Shown: positions 43,867 to 53,734, numbered from the stretch's first letter. The stretch is 64,000 nucleotides of DNA from Rhodopseudomonas pseudopalustris (GCF_900110435.1 NZ_FODT01000007.1:124001-188000); one strand, 5' to 3'. Program-made: numbers and translations. Notes: generated from the sequence alone by a model not told the origin.

Positions 43867-45882
43867 TCAGCGCCGACGCCAGATCGTCGCCTGCGCCTGT
43901 TCGTCCGGCAGGTCGTAGGTTGCCGCGCGCGCGAAGCGGGTCTGTTCGGCCATGGCGTCGAGGATGCCGGCCATCCGGGAATACACCCAGCCGACCGAGG
44001 GCAGCTGGTAGTGGCTGGTCGGCGAGTCGATGGTGACGATGATGTCGGCGGTCGACCGGGCGATCCGCTCGGTCATGACCTGCCGGACTTCCTCGCGCGA
44101 GCCGAGATTGGCCGGGACCAGATCGTCGACGATCCGGTTGCAACGGCAATGCTCGCGGATCACCCACGCAAACAGCTTGCTGCCTCCAAAGGTGGTGAAC
44201 ACCGCGACTTCGCGTGCGCCGTCTAACTCCGGCAGATAGGGGCGCACCAGATTGAGGTCGCTCGGGCCGGTTTTGGTGTGGATCGCATAGGTGTAGGCAG
44301 CCTCCGGCATGGGGTGGCCGAGATTGACGACCAGCAGCGACGCGGCGGCGGCCATGGCAAGGACGCCGCGCACCCAAGGCGACAACAGGTTCCGCATCCA
44401 GCCCAGGATCAGCCCGGCGCCGACGCCGGAGCAGATCCAGACCGCGAACACCCAGGTCGACATGAACCGGCCCTGGTGCTGCGGATGGATCACCACGCCG
44501 GCCCAGGCCAGTAGCGCGAACAGAAACACCGCGCGGGCGCCCGGCGTGAGACGTGGAAGTCCGAATGCACCGATCACCGCCAGGGCCAGAACCGGGATCG
44601 CCAGCCAAGGCATGGTGTGGAAACCGTCGGCGAACACCTGCCAATAGAACTGTGCGCCCTGCCACAGGCCGGCGTTGGGATCGGGATTGTTGGCTGGCCC
44701 GACAAACCAAAGGAACCGCGAAAGTCGGTGCGGGAGCAGGAACGAAATCGCGATCGGCGAGACGTGCCAGTACAGCATGGCGCGGCCGGGAACGCCGAGC
44801 GCAGCGTCGATCGCTTCCTTGTGTCGCCACCACAGCAACGTCCACCACAGAAACACCAAAGCATAGGCGAGCGTCGTCAGGTTCTCGGGCGGATACAGCG
44901 ACACCGATTTCCCGAACAGTTCGATCGCCGTCGGGCCGCGGGCGTAGATGAAGGCGACCAGCGCGACCACCAGCGCGGCGAGGATCAGCAGCGGCTGGCG
45001 GAGGAGCGCTGCGAGCGCAGTGCCGACCCGGACCCGGCCAATCGTGCGGGCAACCCGGACGGTAGCGCGCCAGTGTTCGGAGGCGAAGGCGATCGCGATC
45101 GGCGCCACCAGCAGCCCCCAGTAATTGCCCTTGTGGAAGAACAGCGCGGTGAGGATCACCGCGAGCAGCCGCCAGCGTGCGGCGCTGTCGGGGGTGGCGG
45201 ATGCGCGCAGATAGGCCCACAGCGCTGCAGCCGAGAGGCCGGCGCCGAGGCCTTCCAGCATCACGTCGGCGCTGATCAGCCGGAAGGTGGGGCTGGCGGC
45301 GGTCAGGGTCGTGGCGATTGCAGCGGCGAACAGTCCGTCGATCCGGTCGGCGAACAGCCGGCGGGCGATCAGCCAGACGAAGGCCATCGTCGCGACCCAA
45401 CCGGTCAGGCTCGGCACGATGCCGAGGCGATAGTCGATGCCGCCGATCAGCAGGACGACGCTCAGCACCAACCCGTGGAATGGCGGCCACACCTTGGCCT
45501 TTTCCAACTCGCTGAAGAACCAGGCGGGGTCGAGATGACGCATCGCCAATGCGAGGTCGAGCCCGAAACTGTAATGCGAGTTGCGGTCATGATAGAACAC
45601 GCGCCACAGCAGATCCGGCGCGCGCGCGTACTCCGCGAACATCCAAGCGGCGATGGCGATCGCAGCGCTCAGGACAATCACGAAGGCCAGCGCTTCGGGC
45701 CACCATGTGGCGCGGGCGGCCCGGCCGCTGACCGGCTGCGCTGTACTTTGCACATGCGCACTGGCCATTGGACGGCCGGTCGTTCGACCGTCCTGTCGCT
45801 CAGCATCCGCCATCACGATCCCCAGGGAACTCTCGCGGTCATCCGAAGGGATTCCGGGCCTTCCCGGGGCATCGGATAGCAT
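43867..45882 (-). CDS. GT-C type membrane glycosyltransferase (PMT/ArnT-like)
   Basis: A 671-residue multi-spanning protein, with about 11-13 hydrophobic segments from residue 66 onward and a soluble C-terminal part of about 120 residues. The first luminal loop has FYHDRNSHYSFGLDLALAM, an acidic motif in the position of the catalytic Asp of lipid-phosphosugar-dependent GT-C enzymes, and WPPFHG follows. It probably transfers a sugar from a polyprenyl-phosphate donor to a glycan or protein; acceptor unknown. The N-terminal 50 residues are not conserved-looking and ATG 45813 is an alternative start. It is convergent with the rhamnose operon. Confidence 0.78.
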   Translation of the reverse strand: MLSDAPGRPGIPSDDRESSLGIVMADAERQDGRTTGRPMASAHVQSTAQPVSGRAARATWWPEALAFVIVLSAAIAIAAWMFAEYARAPDLLWRVFYHDRNSHYSFGLDLALAMRHLDPAWFFSELEKAKVWPPFHGLVLSVVLLIGGIDYRLGIVPSLTGWVATMAFVWLIARRLFADRIDGLFAAAIATTLTAASPTFRLISADVMLEGLGAGLSAAALWAYLRASATPDSAARWRLLAVILTALFFHKGNYWGLLVAPIAIAFASEHWRATVRVARTIGRVRVGTALAALLRQPLLILAALVVALVAFIYARGPTAIELFGKSVSLYPPENLTTLAYALVFLWWTLLWWRHKEAIDAALGVPGRAMLYWHVSPIAISFLLPHRLSRFLWFVGPANNPDPNAGLWQGAQFYWQVFADGFHTMPWLAIPVLALAVIGAFGLPRLTPGARAVFLFALLAWAGVVIHPQHQGRFMSTWVFAVWICSGVGAGLILGWMRNLLSPWVRGVLAMAAAASLLVVNLGHPMPEAAYTYAIHTKTGPSDLNLVRPYLPELDGAREVAVFTTFGGSKLFAWVIREHCRCNRIVDDLVPANLGSREEVRQVMTERIARSTADIIVTIDSPTSHYQLPSVGWVYSRMAGILDAMAEQTRFARAATYDLPDEQAQATIWRRR

Positions 45883-45953
45883 ATCGGCCGCGGCGGCTGA
45901 AAGTCATGCCTTGGATCGGAAAGCTGCGCGCGAGGGCTCAGATCTCGAAGGGC

Positions 45954-46649
45954 TCAGACCTCGAGCCACTCCTTGCGGACCGCCTCGTTGGCCTTGAGGT
46001 CTCCCGGAGTACCTTCGAACACGATCTTGCCGTGGCCCATCACATAGACCCGGTGCGAGATGCGCATGGCGATCGACAGCTTCTGCTCGACCAGCAGGAT
46101 GGCGACGCCGCGGCGGGCGATCTCGACGATCAGGTCGCCGACCTGCTGGACGATGATCGGCGCCAGTCCCTCGGTCGGCTCATCGATCATCACCAGTTCC
46201 GGATCACCCATCAACGTGCGGCAGATGGTGAGCATCTGCTTCTCGCCGCCGGACAGCACGCCGGCCGCGGTATCGGCGCGTTCCTTCAGGTTCGAGAACA
46301 TGTCGAGCATGTCGTCGAGCCGCCATTTGCCGGGGTTGCGCGGATTCTTGACGCCGAGCATCAGGTTCTGCCGGACGGTGAGGCCGGGGAAGATGTCGCG
46401 ATGCTCGGGGACGTAGCCGAGTCCGAGATGCGCGATCTTGTGGCTCGGCAGGCCGGCGATGTTTTTGCCTTTGAACATGATCGTGCCGTGCGGCGGCACT
46501 TCGCCCATGATCGCCTTGACCGTGGTGGAGCGACCGACGCCGTTGCGGCCGAGCAGGCTCACCACTTCGCCGGCGGCGATATGCATGTCGACGCCCTGCA
46601 GAATGTGGCTCTTGCCGTAATACGCGTGCAGATCCTTGACCTCGAGCAT
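45954..46649 (-). CDS. livF: LIV-type ABC transporter ATPase LivF (cassette 2), Walker A Lys replaced by Arg
   Basis: ATPase of 231 residues, start ATG 46649 overlapping the livG stop by one base (TGATG). The Walker A reads GRNGVGRST, with R40 where the nucleotide-binding Lys normally sits; the other four Liv ATPases in the window keep Lys. Signature VLSGGEKQML, Walker B MIDEPTEGLAP and LLVEQKLSIAM look normal. A possible consequence is reduced hydrolysis at one of the two ATP sites. It is the last gene of cassette 2. Confidence 0.92.
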   Translation of the reverse strand: MLEVKDLHAYYGKSHILQGVDMHIAAGEVVSLLGRNGVGRSTTVKAIMGEVPPHGTIMFKGKNIAGLPSHKIAHLGLGYVPEHRDIFPGLTVRQNLMLGVKNPRNPGKWRLDDMLDMFSNLKERADTAAGVLSGGEKQMLTICRTLMGDPELVMIDEPTEGLAPIIVQQVGDLIVEIARRGVAILLVEQKLSIAMRISHRVYVMGHGKIVFEGTPGDLKANEAVRKEWLEV

Positions 46650-47398
46650 CAGGCTGCCTCCTCGCCGAGATAGGCTTCCTTGACCTTCGGATTGCCGCGG
46701 ATCTCTTCCGGCGTGCCGGAGGCGATCACCTGGCCGTAGACCAGCACCGAGATGCGGTCGGCAAGGCCGAACACCACGCTCATGTCGTGCTCGACGATCA
46801 GCAGCGTCCGGCCTTCGGTGAGGCGGCGGATCAGCGCGACCGCGCGTTCGGTCTCGGCGTGGCTCATGCCGGCGGTCGGCTCGTCCAGCAGGATCACATT
46901 CGCGCCGCCGGCGATGGTGATGCCGATCTCCAGCGCGCGCTGCTCGGCATAGGTGAGGAGACCGGCCGGCATGTCGCGGCGCGAGGTGAGGTGGATGTCC
47001 TCGAGGATCTGCGCGGTCCGCTCGCGCACCTCCGGCAATTTGTCGACGTTCTTCCAGAACGCGTAGCGGTGGCCCGTCGCCCACAGCACCGCACAGCGCA
47101 GGTTTTCCCACACGGTCATGTTGGTGAACACGTTGGTGACCTGGAACGAGCGCGACAGCCCGCGGCGGTTGATCTGGAACGGACGCAAGCCGGATATTTC
47201 CTCGCCCCGCAGCAGGATGCTGCCCGAGGTCGGCCGCATATAGCCGCTGATCAGGTTGAAGGTGGTCGATTTGCCGGCGCCGTTCGGGCCGATCAGTGCA
47301 TGGCGCTCGCCCTGTGCGATGCTCAGGCTGATGTTCTGGATCACCTTGGTGATGCCGAAGCTCTTTTCGACGCCGCGGAGTTCGATCGCGTTGCTCAT
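46649..47398 (-). CDS. livG: LIV-type ABC transporter ATPase LivG (cassette 2)
   Basis: ATPase of 249 residues from ATG 47398, overlapping the livM stop by four bases. Walker A GPNGAGKST with K43, degenerate signature LTYAEQRALEIG usual for LivG, Walker B VILLDEPTAGMS, and C-terminal NPKVKEAYLGEEA. It pairs with the Arg-variant LivF; as this subunit is intact, it may carry most of the ATP turnover. Confidence 0.93.
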   Translation of the reverse strand: MSNAIELRGVEKSFGITKVIQNISLSIAQGERHALIGPNGAGKSTTFNLISGYMRPTSGSILLRGEEISGLRPFQINRRGLSRSFQVTNVFTNMTVWENLRCAVLWATGHRYAFWKNVDKLPEVRERTAQILEDIHLTSRRDMPAGLLTYAEQRALEIGITIAGGANVILLDEPTAGMSHAETERAVALIRRLTEGRTLLIVEHDMSVVFGLADRISVLVYGQVIASGTPEEIRGNPKVKEAYLGEEAA

Positions 47399-48696
47399 CG
47401 GGCGTGTACCTTGGCGCGGGCGGCGGTCAGCGTGGTGTCCCAGGTGTGGCCGACACGCGCCCAGGCGAGCCGCGCCAGGACGAAGCCGGCCACGATCAGC
47501 ACCGCGGAGATGGTCCAGGTCAGCGGGCTCGCGGCGTTGAACGGGATGCCGAACGCCTTGATGTGCGGACTCTCGCCCGGATTGACGGTGTAGTGCACGG
47601 TGGTTTCGATCATCAGCATCAGGCCGGTGACCAGCGCCAGCGTCGGCAGCGCCGCCAGCAGATAGCTCGGCAGCATCTGCGTCAGCATGCCGGCGCGCAG
47701 CAGCGGCCGGTGCATCATCATCAGGCCGGTGATGCCGCCCGGCGTGAACATCACCACAGCGATGAAGAACAGGCCGAAATACAACTGCCAAACGTGGGTG
47801 AGGTCGCTGAGCCCAAGCGACAGGATGGTCACGAAGATCGCGCCCACGATCGGGCCGATGAAGAAGCCGATGCCGCCGATATAGGCCGCGAACAGCACGG
47901 TGCCGGATTGCACGGCGCCGAGATAGGCGGAATTGGCGATCTCGAAATTGATCGCGGCGAGCGCACCGGCGATGCCGGCGAAGAAGCCGGAGAAGCAGAA
48001 CGCCAGATAGCGGACGACATGTGGATCGTATCCGACGAACTGCACCCGCTCGGGATTGTCGCGGACCGCGTTGCACATTCGTCCGAGCGGAGTGCGGGTC
48101 AGCGCATACATCGCGATGATCGCAATCAGGGTCCAGGCCGCGACCAGATAATAGATCTGGATCTGCGGACCGAAGTTCAGCCCAAACAGCTTGAACAGCT
48201 TGGTCCGGTTGGCCGAGATGCCGGCCTCGCCGCCGAAGAAGGTGCGCAGGATCAGCGCCGAGGAGGCGACCAGTTCGGCGAGGCCGAGCGAGATCATCGC
48301 AAAGGCGGTGCCCGAGCGCTGGGTCATCACCCAGCCGATCAGGGCCGCGAAGAACAGCCCCGCGACGCCGCCGATCAGCGGGACCAGCGGCAGCGGGATC
48401 GGCCATTTATTGCCGCCGAGCAGATTGATGGCGTGGATCGCGAGGAAGCCGCCGAGCCCGTAATACACCGCGTGGCCGAACGACAGCATCCCGGTCTGGC
48501 CCAGCAGGATATTGTAGGACAGCGCGAAGATGATCGAGATCCCGACCAGACTGAACGTGGTCAGCGATCCGCCGGATGCGAAGATCTTCGGCAACAGCAG
48601 CAGCGTGAGCGCTGTCGCGATCCAGATCCCATAGAACTTGAGGCGGTCGGACAAAGCCGGCCGCGGCGGCGCGACGCGGGAGGCGAGGTCGGTCAT
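47395..48696 (-). CDS. livM: LIV-type ABC transporter permease LivM (cassette 2)
   Basis: Membrane permease of 433 residues, longer than the usual 320-360 because of an additional C-terminal stretch with further hydrophobic segments (about 330-410). The signature is LLGQTGMLSFGHAVYYGLGG; the coupling loop is CNAVRDNPERVQFVGYD. Its start overlaps the livH stop by four bases and its end overlaps livG, so the genes are translationally coupled. Confidence 0.92.
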   Translation of the reverse strand: MTDLASRVAPPRPALSDRLKFYGIWIATALTLLLLPKIFASGGSLTTFSLVGISIIFALSYNILLGQTGMLSFGHAVYYGLGGFLAIHAINLLGGNKWPIPLPLVPLIGGVAGLFFAALIGWVMTQRSGTAFAMISLGLAELVASSALILRTFFGGEAGISANRTKLFKLFGLNFGPQIQIYYLVAAWTLIAIIAMYALTRTPLGRMCNAVRDNPERVQFVGYDPHVVRYLAFCFSGFFAGIAGALAAINFEIANSAYLGAVQSGTVLFAAYIGGIGFFIGPIVGAIFVTILSLGLSDLTHVWQLYFGLFFIAVVMFTPGGITGLMMMHRPLLRAGMLTQMLPSYLLAALPTLALVTGLMLMIETTVHYTVNPGESPHIKAFGIPFNAASPLTWTISAVLIVAGFVLARLAWARVGHTWDTTLTAARAKVHAR

Positions 48697-49640
48697 GTTT
48701 CGCGGGTTCCCAACAGCCCCATCGGCCGGAAGATCAGGATCAGCACCAGCAGCAGGTAAGGCATGATCGGCGCGATCTGCGCGACCGTCACGTTCCAGAT
48801 GTCGCTGAGCCAGGATTGCGCCAGGTCCGGTCCGAGCGGTCCGAACACCGAGGCGAGCGAGCCGTTGATCGAGACGGCGAAGGTCTGCACCAGGCCGATC
48901 AATAGCGACGCGATGAAGGCGCCGGGCAGCGAGCCGAGACCGCCGACCACGACGACGACGAACAGGATCGGGCCGAGCAGCCCGGCCATGTTCGATTGCG
49001 TCACCAGTGAGGGACCCGCGATGACACCGGCGACGGCGGCGAGCGCTGTGCCGACGCCGAACACCAGCATGAAGATCCGTTCGACGTTGTGGCCGAGATG
49101 GCCGACCATGTGCGGGTGGGTCAGCGCCGCCTGCACGATCAGGCCGACCCTGGTCTTCTTCAGGACCAGCAACAGGCCGATAAAGATGACGATCGACACC
49201 GCCAGCATGAACATCTTGTAGGCGGGGTAGTTGGTCGAGAAGATCGTGAACGCCGGGAAGTCCAGCAACGCCGGCGGCCGGAAATCGACCGGGCTTTTAC
49301 CCCAGATGATCTGCACGATCTCTTCGATCGCGAAGGCGAGGCCGAAGGTGAACAGCAGTTCGGCGACGTGGCCGTTGCGATGGACGCGGCGCAGGCCGAA
49401 CCGTTCGACCGCGGCGCCGATCGCGCCGGCCAGCAGCGGCGCGAACAACAGCGCCGGCCAGAAGCCGAACCAGCGGCTGATCTGAAAGCCGAAGAATGCG
49501 CCCAGCATGTAGAAGCTGGCGTGGGCGAAATTCAGCACGCCGAGCATGCTGAAGATCACGGTCAGGCCGCTCGCCATCAGGAACAGCAGCATCCCGAACA
49601 GCACGCCGTTGAGGGTGGAGATGACGATCAGCTCGAGCAT
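48693..49640 (-). CDS. livH: LIV-type ABC transporter permease LivH (cassette 2)
   Basis: Membrane permease of 315 residues beginning LIVISTLNGVLFGMLLFLMA, with VLNFAHASFYMLGAFFG and the coupling loop IVQAALTHPHMVGHLGHNV. It is separated from the upstream binding-protein gene by a palindromic repeat. Confidence 0.93.
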   Translation of the reverse strand: MLELIVISTLNGVLFGMLLFLMASGLTVIFSMLGVLNFAHASFYMLGAFFGFQISRWFGFWPALLFAPLLAGAIGAAVERFGLRRVHRNGHVAELLFTFGLAFAIEEIVQIIWGKSPVDFRPPALLDFPAFTIFSTNYPAYKMFMLAVSIVIFIGLLLVLKKTRVGLIVQAALTHPHMVGHLGHNVERIFMLVFGVGTALAAVAGVIAGPSLVTQSNMAGLLGPILFVVVVVGGLGSLPGAFIASLLIGLVQTFAVSINGSLASVFGPLGPDLAQSWLSDIWNVTVAQIAPIMPYLLLVLILIFRPMGLLGTRET

Positions 49641-49672
49641 GGTGTTCCAAGGCCGGGTGACGACATGATTTC

Positions 49673-49759
49673 GTCATGGCCGGGCTTGTCCCGGCCATCC
49701 ACGTCTGTTGCGTCTCCACACCATCAGGCGTGGATGCCCGGGACCAGCCCGGGCATGAC
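49673..49759. repeat. palindromic repeat after binding-protein gene (cassette 2)
   Basis: Starts GTCATGGCCGGGCTTGTCCC with GGCCATCCACG and ends CGTGGATGCCCGGG...GGGCATGAC: inverted arms of about 31 bases around a 25-base centre. It fills the gap between the stop of the binding-protein gene (49769) and livH (49640). Confidence 0.85.
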
Positions 49760-49768
49760 GGGAGTGCC

Positions 49769-50998
49769 TTACGGCCGCTCCATCTTGCAGGTGGTCGGCA
49801 GAACGGTCTTGGCGGTGTCGATCTTGGCGACCTCCTTCCAGCCCCAGCCGGTCTTCTCTTCGTCGAACTGACCCGGCTTGATCTCGCCGAACGAGGAGAT
49901 GTAGATCGGCTGGAAGAACTGATGGTCGTCCTTCCGCATCATGCCTTCGCCGCCGCTGAACACCTCGAACTTCATGTCCTCGAGGGACTGAGCGACCTTC
50001 ACCGGATCCAGCGACTTGGCTTTCTCGGCGGCTGCAGCGAACATCCGCATTTCATTGACCGCGCGCGGATACCAGAGACTCAGGTCGACCTTGGCGCGGA
50101 ACGCCTTTTCGAAGTCCTGCGACGTCTTGTGATCGACGTTGGCGAAGCCTTCCGTGATCTGGAACACTTGATGGTTGAGCCCGGTCTGCTTGATCGCGGT
50201 CGGGCCGCCGGCGCCGCCGGCGTAGTAGGTGTACCAGCTGACCTTGAGACCCGCGTCGGCCGCCGCCTTCAACAGCAGCGCGATATCCTGTCCCCAATTA
50301 CCGGTCACCACGGTGTCGGCGCCCGAGGCCTTGATCTTGGCGACGTAGGGGGCGAAGTCGGTGATCTTCAGCAGCGGATGCAGTTCGTCACCGACGATCT
50401 GGATATCGGAGCGTTTCGCGGCCAGCATCGCCCTGGCCTGGGTTCGAACCGACTGACCGAAGGAATAGTCCTGATTGATCAGGTACACTTTTTTGATCGA
50501 GGGGGCATCCTTCATGTAGTTGGTCAGCGCCTCCATCTTGATGTCGGAGTTCGCGTCCCAGCGGAAATGCCAGAAACTGCACTTGTCGTTGGTGAGCACC
50601 GGGTCGACCGCGGCGTAATTGAAGTACAGCACTTCCTTGCCGGGATTGCGCTCGTTGTACTTGGTGATGAAGTCCGACAGCGCGCCGGCGACCGACGAGC
50701 CGTTGCCCTGGGTGATGTAGCGGACGCCTGAGTCGATCGCCTTCTGGGCCTGGATCAGGCTTTCCTGCGGATTGGTCTTGTTGTCGAGCGGGACGATTTC
50801 GACCTTCTTGCCGAGGATGCCGCCCTTGGCGTTGAGCTCTTCGGCGAGAAACTGAAAGGTCTTCAGCCCGCCTTCGCCGACGCTGGCGCCGCCGCCGGAC
50901 AAGGGATCGATATAGCCGATCTTGACGGTTTCCTGGCCCATCGCCGCGGAGCCGAGCATCGGCAGCGCGATCGCGACGGCTGCGAGAAGTCTCTTCAT
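49769..50998 (-). CDS. periplasmic substrate-binding protein of LIV-type ABC transporter (cassette 2)
   Basis: Binding protein of 409 residues. Signal peptide MKRLLAAVAIALPMLGSAAM with cleavage near GQE; the mature chain begins TVKIGYIDPLSGGGASVGEG. RNA upstream has GGGAGGACCACG, a clear ribosome site. It is first in cassette 2. The 258-bp gap upstream (50999-51256) contains no recognised gene and presumably its promoter. The nearest upstream gene encodes a CoA-transferase fusion in the same direction, hinting that the substrate is handled as a CoA ester. Confidence 0.93.
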   Translation of the reverse strand: MKRLLAAVAIALPMLGSAAMGQETVKIGYIDPLSGGGASVGEGGLKTFQFLAEELNAKGGILGKKVEIVPLDNKTNPQESLIQAQKAIDSGVRYITQGNGSSVAGALSDFITKYNERNPGKEVLYFNYAAVDPVLTNDKCSFWHFRWDANSDIKMEALTNYMKDAPSIKKVYLINQDYSFGQSVRTQARAMLAAKRSDIQIVGDELHPLLKITDFAPYVAKIKASGADTVVTGNWGQDIALLLKAAADAGLKVSWYTYYAGGAGGPTAIKQTGLNHQVFQITEGFANVDHKTSQDFEKAFRAKVDLSLWYPRAVNEMRMFAAAAEKAKSLDPVKVAQSLEDMKFEVFSGGEGMMRKDDHQFFQPIYISSFGEIKPGQFDEEKTGWGWKEVAKIDTAKTVLPTTCKMERP

Positions 50999-51256
50999 CG
51001 TGGTCCTCCCTGAATCCCCTGTTGGGTTCTTGATCTTGGATCGGTGTTAGCGCAAATCGGTCAGCGGTTTCAACCCGCCGGTTACGCTCCTTCGGTCGCA
51101 TACTGGTCCAATGACGGTTCCGCAGCAAGACGGCGTTCGCTACGTGGCTGCGTCCAAACGTCGGATGCTTGCTCGCGAGGTCTGCCTCGCTCTGCCGGGG
51201 CAAAACGACCTTGGCGGACTTCTCTGCCGCGTCATGGTCAAACGCGGCCGGCAACC

Positions 51257-53734
51257 TTACTCCGCCGCAAGCCTAACGCCGCCGCTCTTTTTCGTGGTTG
51301 CTACATTTCCGATCACACCCCGATCGTGCAGGCCTTCGATCTCGGCGTCGCTTAGTCCAAGCTCGCGCAGTACCTCGTCATTGTGTTGGCCGAGCGTGGG
51401 CGCGAGTCGTTCGATCGGGTAGGGCAGGTCGGCGAAGTCCTCGCGATAGGACACCGACGGCAACAGATGCGCGCCCATGAACCGGCGCACCACCGGTTGC
51501 CAATGTCCGGTTTTGAGCAAATGCGGATCGCCGACCAGATCGATCGGCAGCCGAGCGACCCCTGCGGCGATGCCGGCCTCCTGGAGCGTCACCATCGCGA
51601 GTTCCGGCCGCACACTGGATGTCCAGTGTCGGACTGCGATCTCAATGCGATCCTCGTCGGCACGACGACCGTCCGCGGTGGCGAGCGAGGGATCGGCGGC
51701 GAAGTCGGGCCGGTGCATCACCCTGCATAATGCCTTCCATTGCGCGTCGGTCTGCACGGCCAGCGTGACCCATTGATCGTCGCCGGCGCAGGGAAAGCAG
51801 CCGCTCGGCACAAAGCGCGGATGACGGTTGCCGATCCGTGGACTGGTGTGTCCCGTCGCCGATTGCTCGATGATCGATGACGCCAGCATCGGCAGCATGC
51901 ATTCGACCTGCGAGAGGTCGATGTGCTGACCTTCGCCGGTTCGCTTCTGATGCATCAGCCCGAGCATCAGCGCGGCGGCGGCGTTCAGTCCGCCGACCGG
52001 ATCGCCGAGCGCCGCGTGCAGCATGGTCGGCGGATCGCCGTCGCGGCCCGTCACCGACGGCAGGCCCGACGCCTGCTCGAGCGTCGAGCCATAGGCGCGA
52101 GCGGCGCTCCAGCGGCCGGTGATGCCGAAGGCCGGCATCGTCACCACGACGAGGCGCGGATTGATCGCCTGCATCGCGGCGACGTCGAGGCCGAGCCGCG
52201 GCAGCACATCGGCCGCGTAGTTGTCGATCACCGCGTCGGCGCCCGCGAGCAGCCGCTTCAGCACGGCGCGCCCGTCGTCGGTGGTGAGGTCCAGCGTGAT
52301 GCCGCGCTTGTTGCGGTTCATGGTCTGGAACCAGTAGGTCTTCTCATAGGTCCGTTCGGGGTGGTAAGGCCCGCGTGGATCGGTGCCGCGAAACCAGTCC
52401 GGATATTGGCAGGACTCGACCTTGATGATATCGGCGCCGAGATCGCCGAGCTGACGCACAGCCGATGGTCCCGCCCAGCCCATGGTGAGATCGACGATGC
52501 GGATGCCCGACAACGGCAGAGCTTCGTTCGGGCGGACGGCACGTTCGGCGGTGCGCCGGCGCGGCGACAGCTCCGCGTCATTGTGTTCACCGGCGCGGGG
52601 GGCGCGGCCGTTCGGCTTGCAGGGTGATTTCGTCAGACGCTGCGGCAGCACGGGCGCGTCGAACGACGAGGCGCCGATCTCGACCTTCGCGAAGGCTCCG
52701 CGCTCGCGCATCACCGGCTGCGCCAGCAACTGCGCCATGTCCGGAACCAGCGCCAGCGGCAGCCGCAATTCGATGCCGCGCTCGAACCATTCCAGCGCGG
52801 TCTTGTGCATCAGCACCGGCCGGATGATCGAGTTGAGTTCGTCGGCATGGATGAAGCGATCCGCGGTCGCGGAGTAGCGCGGGTCGGGGCCGAGTTCGGG
52901 CAGGCCGATCATTGCGCAAAAGCCGAGCCATTGCGCCGGAGTCACCACCGTGACGCCGAGCCAGCCATCCTTGGTGGCGTAGTTGCCGACCGGAAAGCCC
53001 CGGCCGAACCGGTTCAACCCGATCCGCGGCCGGGTGGAGCCCGCTTCCAGCGCCAGTGCGATATCGAATTCGGTGATCTGCAGCATCGCCTCGAAGGCGT
53101 TGACGGCGAATCGCCGCGCGCCCTGATCGGCGCGGGCGTAGAGCCCCGCCAGGGTCGGGATGAACGCCGTGAGGCCGGCGATCACGGCGATCTGGCCGTC
53201 GCGCGGCAGCACCGGCGGACCTTCCGCCGGCCCGACCAGTTTCACCAGACCGGCGAGGCTGCGACACACGGAATCGGTCGCGAGATAATCGCGATAGGGA
53301 CCGTGCTCGCCGAACCAGGACAGCGACGTGATCGCAAGGCCGGGCTGCACCTCGCGCAGACGCCGATGCGACAGCGGCGATGCTTCGATCGCTGTCGGGT
53401 GACGCGCGTCGAGCAGCAGGTCGCTGTCCGCAAGTAATCGTTCGATGCGTGCGGTGTCGTCGGGTTGATCGAGGTCGCCGAGAATGCTGTATTTGTTGGT
53501 GTTGAGCCACGCGAAGGTGGCGCTTTCGCGTCGCCCTCCGGCATCGACCAGCGGAGCGATCTGTCGATCCGGATCGCCGCCGGGCGGCTCGACCTTGATG
53601 ACCTCGGCGCCGAAATCGGCGAACAGCTTCCCACAATAAGCCAGCGCGTCGCCGGATCCGATTTCCACGACGCGCAATTCCGACAAGGGTAGCGCCCGCA
53701 TTTCCACCCGACCTTGTTTCTTGGTTGTCCGCAT
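51257..53734 (-). CDS. double-domain family III CoA-transferase (CaiB/BaiF fusion)
   Basis: An 825-residue protein made of two CaiB/BaiF-like halves (about 14-375 and 406-800) joined by a charged linker near 376-405; single family members are about 400 residues. Both halves open with the same motif (LPLSELRVVEIGSGDA and LPLSGIRIVDLTMGWAG). In the C-terminal half D578 in ALGDPVGGLNAAAAL sits where the catalytic Asp of the family is expected. The matching N-terminal segment reads QIAVIAGLTAF, placing A183 there, so that half is probably inactive. The enzyme would move CoA between carboxylic acids. ATG 53701 (eleven codons in) is an alternative start with GGTGGAA before it. It lies upstream of LIV cassette 2. 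Confidence 0.88.
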   Translation of the reverse strand: MRTTKKQGRVEMRALPLSELRVVEIGSGDALAYCGKLFADFGAEVIKVEPPGGDPDRQIAPLVDAGGRRESATFAWLNTNKYSILGDLDQPDDTARIERLLADSDLLLDARHPTAIEASPLSHRRLREVQPGLAITSLSWFGEHGPYRDYLATDSVCRSLAGLVKLVGPAEGPPVLPRDGQIAVIAGLTAFIPTLAGLYARADQGARRFAVNAFEAMLQITEFDIALALEAGSTRPRIGLNRFGRGFPVGNYATKDGWLGVTVVTPAQWLGFCAMIGLPELGPDPRYSATADRFIHADELNSIIRPVLMHKTALEWFERGIELRLPLALVPDMAQLLAQPVMRERGAFAKVEIGASSFDAPVLPQRLTKSPCKPNGRAPRAGEHNDAELSPRRRTAERAVRPNEALPLSGIRIVDLTMGWAGPSAVRQLGDLGADIIKVESCQYPDWFRGTDPRGPYHPERTYEKTYWFQTMNRNKRGITLDLTTDDGRAVLKRLLAGADAVIDNYAADVLPRLGLDVAAMQAINPRLVVVTMPAFGITGRWSAARAYGSTLEQASGLPSVTGRDGDPPTMLHAALGDPVGGLNAAAALMLGLMHQKRTGEGQHIDLSQVECMLPMLASSIIEQSATGHTSPRIGNRHPRFVPSGCFPCAGDDQWVTLAVQTDAQWKALCRVMHRPDFAADPSLATADGRRADEDRIEIAVRHWTSSVRPELAMVTLQEAGIAAGVARLPIDLVGDPHLLKTGHWQPVVRRFMGAHLLPSVSYREDFADLPYPIERLAPTLGQHNDEVLRELGLSDAEIEGLHDRGVIGNVATTKKSGGVRLAAE

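Noticed and set aside
43805..45490. Minus-strand frame of 561 codons overlapping the GT-C gene
   Set aside because: It is an Arg/Asp-rich frame shifted relative to the hydrophobic multi-span protein at 43867-45882, which has a far better protein pattern.
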